64,000 bases of DNA from CAIYUC01 sp963682005 (GCA_963682005.1 OY820914.1:4650001-4714000), one strand, 5' to 3'; shown: positions 53,809 through 63,012, counted from the stretch's first letter. Notes: generated by a model from the letters alone, not told the origin. Numbers and translations are program-made.

Positions 53809-54264
53809 TTACTTTATTGAATTTAGGTTGATTGCTTTGGGTTGTTGTGCCTGGTGAGGATGCTCAGTTCCTGCATATACATACAGATTCCGGAACAATT
53901 CCCGTCCCAGCCTGTTTTTGGGAAGCATACCCTTTACTGCTTTTTCGATGACCGCTGTGGGTTTTTTTGCCAGTAACTGTTTTGGTGTAACGCTTTTCTG
54001 TCCGCCCGGATAACCGCTATGACTCAGGTATTCCTTATCCGTGAGTTTGTTGCCTGTCAGCAATATCTTCTCGGCATTGATGATGATCACATTGTCACCA
54101 CAATCGACGTGGGGTGTAAAATTGGTTTTCATCTTCCCGCGCAGGAACATGGCTGTTCTTGTTGCAAGCCGACCAAGGATCTGGCCTTCTGCATCTATCA
54201 GCACCCATTCCTTGTTTACCGTTTCCTTGTTGGCGCTAACCGTCTTATAACTTAGTGTGTTCAT
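53809..54264 (-). CDS. rplM: 50S ribosomal protein L13
   Basis: The 151-residue protein has the L13 landmarks WVLIDAEGQILGRLAT, FTPHVDCGDNVIIINAEKI, YLSHSGYPGG and KGMLPKNRLGRELFRNL. It is the first gene of the rplM-rpsI-rpsB-tsf operon and has the best promoter of this window just upstream. L13 in some bacteria represses its own operon by binding the mRNA leader; no such leader structure is obvious here. Confidence 0.98.
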   Translation of the reverse strand: MNTLSYKTVSANKETVNKEWVLIDAEGQILGRLATRTAMFLRGKMKTNFTPHVDCGDNVIIINAEKILLTGNKLTDKEYLSHSGYPGGQKSVTPKQLLAKKPTAVIEKAVKGMLPKNRLGRELFRNLYVYAGTEHPHQAQQPKAINLNSIK

Positions 54265-54317
54265 GAATTACGAATGATTTCTTTATCAATAATATCCTTT
54301 CCTTACAAAAAGGGGTG

Positions 54318-54349
54318 CAAAGTTAGAAACTAATTTTTGATTAACCAAA
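54318..54349 (-). promoter_or_regulatory. Ribosomal operon promoter upstream of rplM
   Basis: On the minus strand TTTG (-33), exactly 20 bp, then TAACTTTG (-7), 54 bp before the ATG. This is a textbook Bacteroidota primary sigma promoter. Confidence 0.8.
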
Positions 54350-54496
54350 TTATCCCAAGAACTTTTTAAACAGAACCCATTTTACCTGAAAGACTGTTTT
54401 ATTTCCTATAAACTGAACAAGATGAAAAATCTAAAATAGCAAAATGGTAAAAACATGATCTCCATTTTGCATTTTAATAAGACCCGGGCATTCAGG

Positions 54497-56350
54497 TCAG
54501 GAAGCAGATAAATGTTGTTTATGCATGGGTAAAGGGATCGTAATATCGATCAGGGTGCCTTTTTTCGGGTTTCCTTTTATAAAAATGATGCCGTTACAGG
54601 ATGAGATCCGTTCTTTCATGCCGGCCAAACCGTAGGATTCCGCATTTTCCAATGCTTTCCTTGTGATGCCTGTCCCGTTGTCACGGATGCATATCCATAA
54701 TTTATTGTTTACGGTTTTAATGCTAAGATTCACCATGGTAGCTCCGGAATGTCTGATTATATTCGTCAGGGCTTCCTGGATCACCCTGAAGATGGAAAGT
54801 TCAATATTCGCAGGGAGTTGAAAGGGTTCACAGTCAATATCGGTCTGGATGTTCAATCCTGTCCGCGTCAGGATCTCCCTGGTCTGCCATTCGATGGAAT
54901 CAAGGAATCCAAGCTCATCCAGTTCGGGAGGATGCAATTCTTTCATGATACGATGAATGGACTCGATCGTCTCCTTCACCATTTCATTCATCTCCTGAAG
55001 TTTCTTTTCCGTGGTTTTTGTAGGTCTCAATTTTGATGCAAGCCAGGAAAAATCCCATTTAAGCACGGCAAGCTTCTGGCCAATATCATCGTGAATATCC
55101 CGCGCAATGGCCTTTTTCTCCTCTTCCCTTACCATAATGATATGATCCGTGAGTTTTCTCAATTCCTCTCTTGATTTCTGAAGCTCCTCCTCATACCTTT
55201 TCCGTGCGGTTACATCCCGGAAACTCCAAACCCTTCCGACAGGCTTTCCGTCAAGTAACTGGGGCTGCGAGAACCGTTCAAATATCCGGCCATCGATAAA
55301 GTCCAGCATATCGAAGCTGATCTCCTCAGGTTTTGAATATAATTCTTCCACTTTTCTTACAAACTGTGCCGGTTCTTTAAGCTGTGAATAAACATACTCC
55401 AAAGCTTCATGATCGTCCTGCCGGTTCAATACTGACCCAGGAATTTTCCACATTTTTTCAAACTGGCGGTTAAATCCCGATATTTTTCCCGATTTGTCAA
55501 CAACCAGGATTCCGTCAGCTGTAGATTCAAGCGTTGCCTGCAGGAGCGACACAGTTTGCCTGAGCCGGTCTTCTGCCAGTTTACGGTCAGTAATGTCGGT
55601 TACCATTCCAAAGGACCCAGAAAACCCGCCATCTGCATCCATGATGGGTGATGCGGAAACCAGTGCCCAAAGAGGAGTTCCATCCTTTCGTTGAAGCTTG
55701 CGTTCGTAGCGCCCATGGATTCCTTTCCTGCGATTGTCAATCTGTGATTCATGATCTGAAAGTTCTTCCGGAGCAATGATGGCCGATGCGGGATGATCCA
55801 GTATTTCATCCGGCGAACATTTAATAAGGTCAAGGATCTGCTGGTTAACATATATGAACCGCTGTTCCTTATCGATAATAAAAATCCCTTCGTTTGCCGT
55901 CTCAACGATCCTTCGGTATTGCGAATCTTTTTCGTGTAAGGCTTCCTGTGCTTTTTTCCGGTCAATGATATAGTTCCATTCCCTTAGCACACGATCAACA
56001 ATGAAACGCATATTCCTGAATGTTTCAGGCGATTTTGCAAGGTACTCGAGGGCTCCTGATTTGATTGAGTCAACCGCCACCTTTTCATCCCCGTAGCTGG
56101 TCAGAACCATAATGGGATATGGAATGGATTCAGGGGGACTGACAAGGATCTCCATTGCTTTTCCATCAGCCAGGTTCATATCTGCGATCACAATATCAGG
56201 AACCTGGGCAACAATTTTTTCATGGTATTCCCTGATCGTTGAGACCGTTGTCAGCCTGTACTCCGGCAGCATTGAAAAGCAACGCATCAATGCTTCAGCA
56301 TGCGCCTGCTCATCTTCTATCAATAGTATGGAAATTACCTTTTCTGCCAT
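54497..56350 (-). CDS. REC-PAS-PAS hybrid histidine kinase (HisKA_3 type)
   Basis: This soluble 617-residue protein starts with a receiver domain (residues 5-125; Asp57 in DIVIADMN). Two PAS domains follow (about 140-258 and 262-384). The dimerisation helix is of the HisKA_3 (NarL/DesK) type, with His420 in AIARDIHDDIGQKLA, and the HATPase_c domain has the N-box NIIRHSGATMV and G-box IRDNGTG. The receiver at the front means that it can take a phosphate from another kinase before signalling. It lies 4 bp after the stand-alone receiver gene, in the same operon. Confidence 0.9.
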   Translation of the reverse strand: MAEKVISILLIEDEQAHAEALMRCFSMLPEYRLTTVSTIREYHEKIVAQVPDIVIADMNLADGKAMEILVSPPESIPYPIMVLTSYGDEKVAVDSIKSGALEYLAKSPETFRNMRFIVDRVLREWNYIIDRKKAQEALHEKDSQYRRIVETANEGIFIIDKEQRFIYVNQQILDLIKCSPDEILDHPASAIIAPEELSDHESQIDNRRKGIHGRYERKLQRKDGTPLWALVSASPIMDADGGFSGSFGMVTDITDRKLAEDRLRQTVSLLQATLESTADGILVVDKSGKISGFNRQFEKMWKIPGSVLNRQDDHEALEYVYSQLKEPAQFVRKVEELYSKPEEISFDMLDFIDGRIFERFSQPQLLDGKPVGRVWSFRDVTARKRYEEELQKSREELRKLTDHIIMVREEEKKAIARDIHDDIGQKLAVLKWDFSWLASKLRPTKTTEKKLQEMNEMVKETIESIHRIMKELHPPELDELGFLDSIEWQTREILTRTGLNIQTDIDCEPFQLPANIELSIFRVIQEALTNIIRHSGATMVNLSIKTVNNKLWICIRDNGTGITRKALENAESYGLAGMKERISSCNGIIFIKGNPKKGTLIDITIPLPMHKQHLSAS

Positions 56351-56354
56351 ACAT

Positions 56355-56804
56355 TCATCCTCTTTTCGGAAATTGATTCCAGATCAGCCAGTAATAACCA
56401 AATGACTCCATCAGCTCCGTGTATTTGGAAAAATCAACCGGTTTTACGAGATAACTGTTTGCATGATATTTATAGGCTCTTGCGATATCGATCTCCATGG
56501 TGGAGGTTGTAAGAATCACAACTGGAATATGGCTGGTTTCTTCTTTCATTCGCAGTTGCTGGAGCACATCCATCCCATCTACCTTAGGCAGGCGAAGATC
56601 AAGCAGGATCAGGTGGGGCCATCCGGTCTCAATAACACCTTTTTCGGAAGCCGGATCAAAAAAATAATCGAGAGCCGCCTGCCCGTCGTGGATATGGATC
56701 AGGTTATTGGCAACCCGGCTGGTTTCCAGGTTCCTCCTGACGATCTCTGCATGTGCAGGGTCATCTTCAATGAGCAATATTGTGATCGGTTCTCCCTGAA
56801 TCAT
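56355..56804 (-). CDS. Stand-alone receiver protein (Rcp1-like)
   Basis: The 149-residue protein is only a receiver domain. Visible are the acidic pocket LLIEDDPAHAEIVRRNL, the phospho-Asp69 in HLILLDLRLPKVDGMDVL, the Thr in VILTTST and the Lys in SYLVKPVDFSKY. The extra turn between strand 2 and the phosphorylation site is that of Rcp1-type response regulators, which serve phytochrome-like kinases. It lacks an output domain and probably shuttles phosphate between the two kinases next to it. Confidence 0.9.
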   Translation of the reverse strand: MIQGEPITILLIEDDPAHAEIVRRNLETSRVANNLIHIHDGQAALDYFFDPASEKGVIETGWPHLILLDLRLPKVDGMDVLQQLRMKEETSHIPVVILTTSTMEIDIARAYKYHANSYLVKPVDFSKYTELMESFGYYWLIWNQFPKRG

Positions 56805-56875
56805 TCGATGTGGAATTGGATCTTCCCAAAAAACTATAAAAATAAGTCTAATTTTTCGATTTTGCTTTTTTCATT

Positions 56876-59734
56876 TCAGGTTTTTATTCGGCGGACCGGC
56901 AGGGTAAGGAAAACAATAGTACCTTGATCTTTTCCATCTGATTCTATCCAGACTCTCCCCTTATGGATCTCAATAATCCGCTGAACAATGGCAAGGCCAA
57001 CGCCCGTACCCTCACTATTGGGATCGAGCTTCTCGAAAATGTGAAAAATTCTTTTCTGGTAAGCTGGTTCGATCCCGATACCATTGTCTTTTACCGAAAT
57101 CACAAATTCTTTTTCCGTTTTGCGGATATTAATTTCCAGAACCGGCTTTTCCTTTGTATTTCTGAATTTAACCGCATTGTCAAAAAGATTTTGAAAAACA
57201 TCGACAAGCCGCTGATGATCACAGCACAAAATAAAATTCTCTTCAGGAAGCCTCACTTCCATTCCTGATCCAGAAATTCGTCCGGCGACAAGCTTCAAAG
57301 CATCACTCACGATGGTGAGAAAGGACACCTCCTCAAAGGAATATGTCCTTCTGCCGATCCGGGAAAGGGCCAGGATCTCATCCAGCCTCCTGTCCATCTT
57401 TTCTGCTGCATTCTTGACATACTCCATGTCCCTGTTCATGCGCTCCTCATCATCCTTCACAAAATCCTCTTCCAGGTATCCGAGAAAGGTTTTGATGGTC
57501 ACAAGCGGGCTTTTCAGATCATGAGATACAGTATAAATAAACTGAGACATCTCCTCATTCTGGTGCTTCAATGTTTCTTCGATATTCTTGTAGGATGTAA
57601 TATCCTGGATGGTACCGAACATCTTAATCACTTTCCCGTCCTCATCAATGTTCAGCTCTCCCAGCCCATGCACCCAGCGGGGAACCTCATCATTCAGCCG
57701 GATGATCCTGTACTCCATGTCAAAGGGCATCTTCTTACCGGCAACATAATCAAAAAAATAGGACTGCATCCTGTCGCGGTCTTCAGGATGGATAAAAGAA
57801 AGCCAGCTGGATATTGTTTTGGTGAAGGTCTCAGGGATACCGAAAATCTCATCAAGAGCAGAAGAACTGGTCCATGACTGCGTTGACACATCCAGTTCAT
57901 AATGTCCTACAGATGCAACGCGTTGTGACTGGCGAAGCAGTTTTTCACTTTGCCGGACCATTTCCTCGGCGATTTTACGTTCAGTAATGACGTCAAAGAC
58001 TGAAATAAAATAGCCCTGTCCGGGACTATAAACCGAAATGGAGAACCATATTGCAAGGGAGTGAACATAGATTTCGGTTTTTTCCGGCACACCTGAAAGA
58101 GCCACCCTGCCACAAATTCTGAACAGCTGATCATCCAGGACCCTGATCCCTTCTATGACCTCCGTGACTTTTTTGCCGGTTACATCCCTGATACCAATGA
58201 GATGTTCAAAGATCTTATTTACTTCAAGGAAGATAAAATCGAGTGGCTGATCGTCCTCAAAGATCATTTTGCAATAGGCAAATCCCTCCTGCATGCTGTT
58301 AAAAAGTGAATGATACCGGTTTTCACTCTCCAGCAATGCATTTTCCGCCCGCTTCCTGTCTGTGATATCACGTATGATAAAGATCACCTGTTTTAGTCCT
58401 TCATAGTTGATGGAATGAGCACTGACTTCAACCTGAATGCAGGTACCGTCTTTCTTCATTAATCCAGATTCAAATACAACGCCGGATGAAAAGAAGCTTA
58501 TCTGATCAGCAATGCTCTTTTCTGCCGAAGGATCACTGATCTCAAGATCCGTGATCCTGAATTGAGTAATCTCATTTCCGGTATATCCGAACATACCGGA
58601 AGCCTTAACATTTGCATCTATGATCCTGAGTTCAGGATCACAGATAAGGATCGCATCGTTTGCATGCCGTGCCAGTTGCTCATACTGCAGTGCAAGGATA
58701 TTTTTCTCTTTTTCCAGGGCAAGCTGCCGGCTCATGAACTTCAACTGCTGCTGCCGGGAAAAATGCGAAATTGTAAAGTAGGCAAGGATCAGGAGCAGGA
58801 TTCCTGCAAAGAAATAATTCCGCCAGAGAGCGCGGTGAACGGATGCATATTCATGCTTATCGATTTTCGAAACCAGGTACCATGGTGATTCCGGTATTTT
58901 ACTGATATAGGCGAGGACTTCTGCCCCTCTGTAATCAATAGCACTGACAATGCCGGTTTTCCCTGAATATGCCATCGAGGCAGCCATTTTCGGATATTGG
59001 TCGACAGACTTCCGGAAGATCAGGGCTGAACTTTTCCGGTGCCGGAGTTCATTCAGGAAAACAACATCACGGCCTTCAAATTGGAACAGGAGGCATTCTG
59101 AGGATGTGCTTTGAGCCGGCCATCTCTGGATCTGTGGATAAAGGAATAGTCTCGGGTCGATCTGAAAAACAATATAACCGAATATCGGGGAGCCGGGATC
59201 ATTGATGCTCTTAAGTGGTACAACCATCTCCATATGCGGAATTCCATGTGGTTCGTGCATATGCAGATCGGTGAGGGTAATATGCGTTTGGCCCGCTGAT
59301 TTTGCAAGTTCAAGATCATCATACAGATCATCCCGAACATAGGATAAAACAAGCTGTTGATTTACATTATATAACCTGCAACGTGAATAATCCTTTTGAT
59401 CCGTGATCACTCTCATCCATGAAAGGATATCCTCTCCTTTGTCTACGTTTGAATCTTTCCTGATGAACTTCCTGATCCGTGAAATGAGCGGGATATCATG
59501 CTGAAGGATCTCCCCGTCAATAATGTGCCTTCTTCTCCAATCAGTGATCTGATCCACCTTCAGGTTGGCTATGGCTTCCAGTTCCAGGCTTACCCTGTGA
59601 TCAATCCCTTTGCCTTCTTCCACAATGAAAATACCCGCAATAACAGCTATAATGATAAATATTACAGAGATAATGGCAGTTTGGGGAGTAAACCGGGACC
59701 TGGAGGAAATCTTGTTTTTCACGCTTAACCTCAT
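56876..59734 (-). CDS. Membrane sensor histidine kinase with Cache-like and PAS domains
   Basis: The 952-residue protein has membrane helices at residues 20-40 and 305-325. They flank a large periplasmic sensor (about 41-304) of Cache-like pattern. Three PAS domains follow in the cytoplasm (about 350-715). The HisKA domain (MSQFIYTVSHDLKSPLVTI) and HATPase_c (DNAVKFRNTKEKPVL, VKDNGIGIEP, GTGVGLAIVQRI) come last. The class is phytochrome-like, which fits the Rcp1-like receiver next to it. It is the first gene of the three-gene set; 71 bp separate it from the receiver gene. Confidence 0.92.
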   Translation of the reverse strand: MRLSVKNKISSRSRFTPQTAIISVIFIIIAVIAGIFIVEEGKGIDHRVSLELEAIANLKVDQITDWRRRHIIDGEILQHDIPLISRIRKFIRKDSNVDKGEDILSWMRVITDQKDYSRCRLYNVNQQLVLSYVRDDLYDDLELAKSAGQTHITLTDLHMHEPHGIPHMEMVVPLKSINDPGSPIFGYIVFQIDPRLFLYPQIQRWPAQSTSSECLLFQFEGRDVVFLNELRHRKSSALIFRKSVDQYPKMAASMAYSGKTGIVSAIDYRGAEVLAYISKIPESPWYLVSKIDKHEYASVHRALWRNYFFAGILLLILAYFTISHFSRQQQLKFMSRQLALEKEKNILALQYEQLARHANDAILICDPELRIIDANVKASGMFGYTGNEITQFRITDLEISDPSAEKSIADQISFFSSGVVFESGLMKKDGTCIQVEVSAHSINYEGLKQVIFIIRDITDRKRAENALLESENRYHSLFNSMQEGFAYCKMIFEDDQPLDFIFLEVNKIFEHLIGIRDVTGKKVTEVIEGIRVLDDQLFRICGRVALSGVPEKTEIYVHSLAIWFSISVYSPGQGYFISVFDVITERKIAEEMVRQSEKLLRQSQRVASVGHYELDVSTQSWTSSSALDEIFGIPETFTKTISSWLSFIHPEDRDRMQSYFFDYVAGKKMPFDMEYRIIRLNDEVPRWVHGLGELNIDEDGKVIKMFGTIQDITSYKNIEETLKHQNEEMSQFIYTVSHDLKSPLVTIKTFLGYLEEDFVKDDEERMNRDMEYVKNAAEKMDRRLDEILALSRIGRRTYSFEEVSFLTIVSDALKLVAGRISGSGMEVRLPEENFILCCDHQRLVDVFQNLFDNAVKFRNTKEKPVLEINIRKTEKEFVISVKDNGIGIEPAYQKRIFHIFEKLDPNSEGTGVGLAIVQRIIEIHKGRVWIESDGKDQGTIVFLTLPVRRIKT

Positions 59735-59835
59735 GTTTTTCTCGGCATAAAGGTAATAACAAAATTTCTGGTCAACTCCATGGATAATTTCATTGCTTGG
59801 TTTTCCCTTTTCTGTTCCGGGTTTTTCATTTTTAG

Positions 59836-59843
59836 TACTTTTG
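59836..59843 (+). promoter_or_regulatory. Putative gldA promoter -7 box
   Basis: TACTTTTG fits TAnnTTTG, about 95 bp upstream of the ATG, in the divergent gap shared with the sensor kinase gene. The leader after it contains TGCGTTAACGTGCGTTAA, a short direct repeat. Confidence 0.5.
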
Positions 59844-59937
59844 CAGCGAATAAATACAATCAGATTCGACAGGATTATTCGCAGGCGAAAAAATTTTCTG
59901 CGTTAACGTGCGTTAAATCTGCACAAATCAGCGAAAA

Positions 59938-60933
59938 ATGTCCATTATTGTCAATGAAATAAGCAAGGTTTACGGCATGCAAAAAGCCCTTGACTCGGTG
60001 TCATTCAAAGTTGAACCGGGTGAGGTGGTAGGATTGCTTGGTCCGAACGGAGCCGGCAAGAGCACGATCATGAAGATCCTTACCTGCTTTATCCCTCCGA
60101 CATCCGGAAATGCCAATGTATGTGGCTTTGACGTTCTGGACCAGTCCATTGAAGTGCGCAGAAAAGTTGGCTACCTCCCGGAGAATAACCCCCTCTATCT
60201 TGATCTGTATGTGAAGGAATTACTGATGTTTATTGATGGTATTCGTCAGCCAATGGCTGTTGGCCATTGGCCTTTGGCTAAAAATAAATCAATAGGAGCC
60301 AAAAGCCAAAAGCCAAAAGCCAAAAGCCAAAAGCGGATAGCCGAAATCATCAACCTTACAGGTCTTGGGAGCGAACAGCATAAAAAGATCGGAGCCCTTT
60401 CAAAAGGATACAGGCAGCGGGTAGGACTTGCACAGGCCTTGCTTCATGACCCCCAAGTATTGATCCTCGATGAACCGACCTCAGGGCTTGACCCGAACCA
60501 GTTGCTGGAGATCCGCTCCCTGATCAAGGAAATAGGGAAGGAAAAGACGGTCATGCTTTCCACGCACATTATGCAGGAGGTTGAAGCGATCTGCAGCAGG
60601 GCCATCATTATCCACAAGGGAAAGATCGTTGCCGATGATTCGACCTCCAACCTTCAGCATATTGCATCTTCACGCATCATAATTCATGTCGAATTCGGAT
60701 CAGCGGTTCAACAGGAACATCTTCTAATGATCAAAGGAGCGCTGGATGCACGCCCCTTGTCATCGCCTGATCCGGCCGGGAAATCAACGCGCTGGGAGAT
60801 CGTCTCGGATGCGGCATCGGATATCAGGCCTGACATATTCAAATATGCTGTGGACAATGATCTCACAGTCCTTTCATTGCATAAGGAAGAGCAGAAACTC
60901 GAGGAGGTTTTCCAGGAATTGACAAAAAACTGA
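59938..60933 (+). CDS. gldA: Gliding-type ABC transporter ATP-binding protein, with a repeat-derived insert
   Basis: The 331-residue ATPase has Walker A GPNGAGKS (35-42), the signature LSKGYRQRVGLAQALLHDP, Walker B VLILDEPTSGLD and the GldA tail ending KLEEVFQELTK. In Flavobacterium GldA works with the permease pair GldF-GldG in gliding; no gldF or gldG is in this window. Residues about 104-132 (QPMAVGHWPLAKNKSIG and the AKSQKPKAKSQK that follows) are absent from ordinary GldA and are encoded by inverted TTTGGCT/AGCCAAA heptamers. The insert lies in a loop before the signature motif and keeps the frame. Confidence 0.88.
   Translation: MSIIVNEISKVYGMQKALDSVSFKVEPGEVVGLLGPNGAGKSTIMKILTCFIPPTSGNANVCGFDVLDQSIEVRRKVGYLPENNPLYLDLYVKELLMFIDGIRQPMAVGHWPLAKNKSIGAKSQKPKAKSQKRIAEIINLTGLGSEQHKKIGALSKGYRQRVGLAQALLHDPQVLILDEPTSGLDPNQLLEIRSLIKEIGKEKTVMLSTHIMQEVEAICSRAIIIHKGKIVADDSTSNLQHIASSRIIIHVEFGSAVQQEHLLMIKGALDARPLSSPDPAGKSTRWEIVSDAASDIRPDIFKYAVDNDLTVLSLHKEEQKLEEVFQELTKN
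60250..60334. repeat. Repeat insert inside gldA
   Basis: CCAATGGCTGTTGGCCATTG is followed by TTTGGCT, then after 17 bp five AGCCAAA heptamers (60297-60331). The two heptamers are inverse complements, and the first part is itself a hairpin (CCAATGGC/GCCATTGG). Three heptamers equal seven codons. Confidence 0.85.
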
Positions 60934-60941
60934 TCCGGTTC

Positions 60942-60969
60942 ATTGTTTTCCAAAAAAATATTACCTTTG
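60942..60969 (+). promoter_or_regulatory. metK promoter
   Basis: ATTG (-33-like), 16 bp, then TACCTTTG (-7, exact). The predicted transcript start is about 60975, immediately before the riboswitch. Confidence 0.6.
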
Positions 60970-60977
60970 CAGCTCAT

Positions 60978-61031
60978 TTGTGGAGAAATTTGATTGATTG
61001 CAACCACTGGAAAAAATGCTAAAACAATCTT
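60978..61031 (+). promoter_or_regulatory. Probable SAM-II riboswitch in the metK leader
   Basis: GTGG (60980-60983) and CCAC (61004-61007) form stem P1 around AGAAATTTGATTGATTGCAA. GAUUG in the loop can pair with CAATC (61025-61029), giving the SAM-II H-type pseudoknot. The conserved stretches TTGCAA before the 3' P1 strand and AATGCTAAAA after it match the SAM-II consensus as I remember it (metX riboswitch: ATTGCA...AAATG.AGCTAAAAA). It sits at the start of the metK transcript, in agreement with feedback control by S-adenosylmethionine. The CAATC strand is about 70 nt before the ATG, so control could be over translation or termination. Confidence 0.72.
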
Positions 61032-61099
61032 TCCTGACATCAATCTTCAAATCCCGCTCATTTCTTTCTGTTTGTTATTAACTTATAAAACTATTTATC

Positions 61100-62443
61100 A
61101 TGGGATATTTATTTACATCGGAGTCCGTTTCTGAAGGACATCCCGATAAAGTTGCCGACCAGATATCAGATGCTTTGCTTGATGAATTTCTTAAGTGGGA
61201 TCCGGATTCAAAAGTCGCATGTGAAACATTTGTTACAACTGGTTTGGTTGTATGCGGTGGTGAAGTAAAAACTGAAGGGTATGTTGATGTTCAGGAAACG
61301 GCCCGGAAAGTGATCCGGAAAATTGGCTATACAAAAGCGGAATACCGGTTCGACAGTGAATCCTGCGGTGTGATCTCAACCATTCATGAACAATCAAAAG
61401 ACATCAACCAGGGTGTTGTGAGGGAAAAGCCCGAGGATCAGGGTGCAGGAGACCAGGGTATGATGTTTGGTTATGCATGCAAAGAAATGGACAACTTCAT
61501 GCCTTTATCAAGCGAACTGGCACATATTCTTTTACAGGAGCTTGCTGACATCCGGCGTGAAGAGAAAGTGATGAAATACCTGCGTCCCGACAGCAAATCA
61601 CAGGTCACCATCGAATACGACGACAATGGAAAGCCCATGAGGATCGATGCAATCGTTGTGAGTACACAGCACGATGATTTTGTCAAACCCAAGGATGGTT
61701 CCGTAAAATCTGTTGCTGCTGCCGACAAGGCCATGCAGAATAAAATCCGTGAAGATATTGAGAAATACCTCATTCCAAGGGTGCTAAAGACCCTCCCGGC
61801 AAGGGTGAAAAAGCTTTTCCAGGGTGACTTCAAATTGTTCGTCAATCCGACAGGGAAGTTTGTCATCGGGGGGCCTCACGGTGATACCGGCCTGACAGGC
61901 AGGAAAATCATTGTTGATACCTATGGTGGTCATGGTGCTCATGGTGGCGGCGCTTTTTCCGGAAAGGATTCGTCGAAAGTTGACCGTTCGGCAGCCTATG
62001 CTGCACGCCATATAGCAAAAAACATGGTTGCAGCAGGCATTGCCGACCAGGTGCTGATCCAGGTGGCCTATGCCATTGGTATTGCCCAGCCTGTGGGGGT
62101 TTATGTAAATACATATGGCACTTCCAAAGTGAAGAACGCCAAGGGAAACCTCCTTACCGACAGTGAAATTGCAAAAAAAATACAAAAGGTGTTTGACCTT
62201 CGTCCCTATGCGATCATTCAACGGTTTGGACTGAAAAACCCGATCTTCCTGAAGACAGCATCCTACGGGCATTTCGGCAGGGATCCGTTCCTGGAGGATG
62301 TAGAGGTGTATTATCCTGTAAAAGGGGCCAAAACGGGAAAATCAAGCGGCAACGGCAAAACAGTTTACCTGAAAAAGGTAGAGTTCTTTGCCTGGGAAAA
62401 AACCGACTACGTTGACAAACTGAAAAAGGAATTCGGACTCTAA
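61100..62443 (+). CDS. metK: S-adenosylmethionine synthase
   Basis: The 447-residue enzyme forms SAM from methionine and ATP. Landmarks are TSESVSEGHPDKVADQISDA at the start, the ATP/Mg loops DQGMMFGYAC, IVVSTQHDD, GPHGDTGLTGRKIIVDTYGG, and GGGAFSGKDSSKVDRSAAY. The C-terminus is longer than in E. coli (about 60 residues), typical of Bacteroidota. It is monocistronic, preceded by a riboswitch candidate. Confidence 0.98.
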   Translation: MGYLFTSESVSEGHPDKVADQISDALLDEFLKWDPDSKVACETFVTTGLVVCGGEVKTEGYVDVQETARKVIRKIGYTKAEYRFDSESCGVISTIHEQSKDINQGVVREKPEDQGAGDQGMMFGYACKEMDNFMPLSSELAHILLQELADIRREEKVMKYLRPDSKSQVTIEYDDNGKPMRIDAIVVSTQHDDFVKPKDGSVKSVAAADKAMQNKIREDIEKYLIPRVLKTLPARVKKLFQGDFKLFVNPTGKFVIGGPHGDTGLTGRKIIVDTYGGHGAHGGGAFSGKDSSKVDRSAAYAARHIAKNMVAAGIADQVLIQVAYAIGIAQPVGVYVNTYGTSKVKNAKGNLLTDSEIAKKIQKVFDLRPYAIIQRFGLKNPIFLKTASYGHFGRDPFLEDVEVYYPVKGAKTGKSSGNGKTVYLKKVEFFAWEKTDYVDKLKKEFGL

Positions 62444-62508
62444 CCCGGATTTCTTTCTGTCAATCTAAATTTTTCACTCATAATTCCGGATTTTCCGATC
62501 TACTTCGC

Positions 62509-62516
62509 TAACTTTG
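62509..62516 (+). promoter_or_regulatory. Putative promoter -7 box of the CYTH gene
   Basis: TAACTTTG, an exact TAnnTTTG match, lies 29 bp before the ATG; GGGGAG is also seen 9 bp before the ATG. Confidence 0.55.
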
Positions 62517-62544
62517 AATATTAATATTCATTGGGGAGAAAGCT

Positions 62545-63012
62545 ATGCCAGTTGAAACTGAACGCAAGTTCCTGGTCAGGAAAGACCTCTGGTATGCTCT
62601 TGCAAAGCCTGCCGGCATTGATATACGCCAGGGTTATCTTGTTACTAAACCGGAAATGACGATCCGGGTAAGGATAACTGATACGGAAGCATGGATTACC
62701 ATCAAGGGTGCCGCTCAACAAGGGTCAAGGCAGGAATTTGAATATTCCATACCGCACAATGAAGCTGTCGAGATCCTCGATTCATTTACTTCCGCGAAAA
62801 TTGAGAAAACCAGGTACAGGATTGATTTCGCTGGTAAAACATGGGAAGTGGATGAGTTCTTCGGCCAAAACGACGGCCTGGTGATCGCAGAGATCGAACT
62901 TGACAGGATAACAGACGAAGTTGAATATCCACACTGGCTTGGCGAAGAGGTAACGGAAGATCACCGGTACAGCAATTCAGCCTTGTCTGAACATCCTTTC
63001 TTATCCTGGTAA
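62545..63012 (+). CDS. CYTH-domain protein (triphosphate tunnel metalloenzyme)
   Basis: The 155-residue protein carries the defining ExExK motif at its start (Glu4, Glu6, Lys8 in VETERKFLV). Other conserved pieces are TIRVRITDTEAWITIKG, FEYSIP, KTRYRIDFAGKTWEVDEF and the acidic IAEIELD. The fold is an eight-strand tunnel that binds triphosphates with metal ions. Bacterial relatives act as inorganic triphosphatases or are of unknown function; adenylate cyclase activity is not indicated. A putative SD-like GGGGAG precedes the start. Confidence 0.9.
   Translation: MPVETERKFLVRKDLWYALAKPAGIDIRQGYLVTKPEMTIRVRITDTEAWITIKGAAQQGSRQEFEYSIPHNEAVEILDSFTSAKIEKTRYRIDFAGKTWEVDEFFGQNDGLVIAEIELDRITDEVEYPHWLGEEVTEDHRYSNSALSEHPFLSW

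Noticed and set aside
60934..61099. SAM-I (S-box) riboswitch before metK
   Set aside because: The S-box core (CTTATCNAGAG...GGTGGAGGGA) is absent, and the leader is too short for its four-way junction; the SAM-II pattern fits better.
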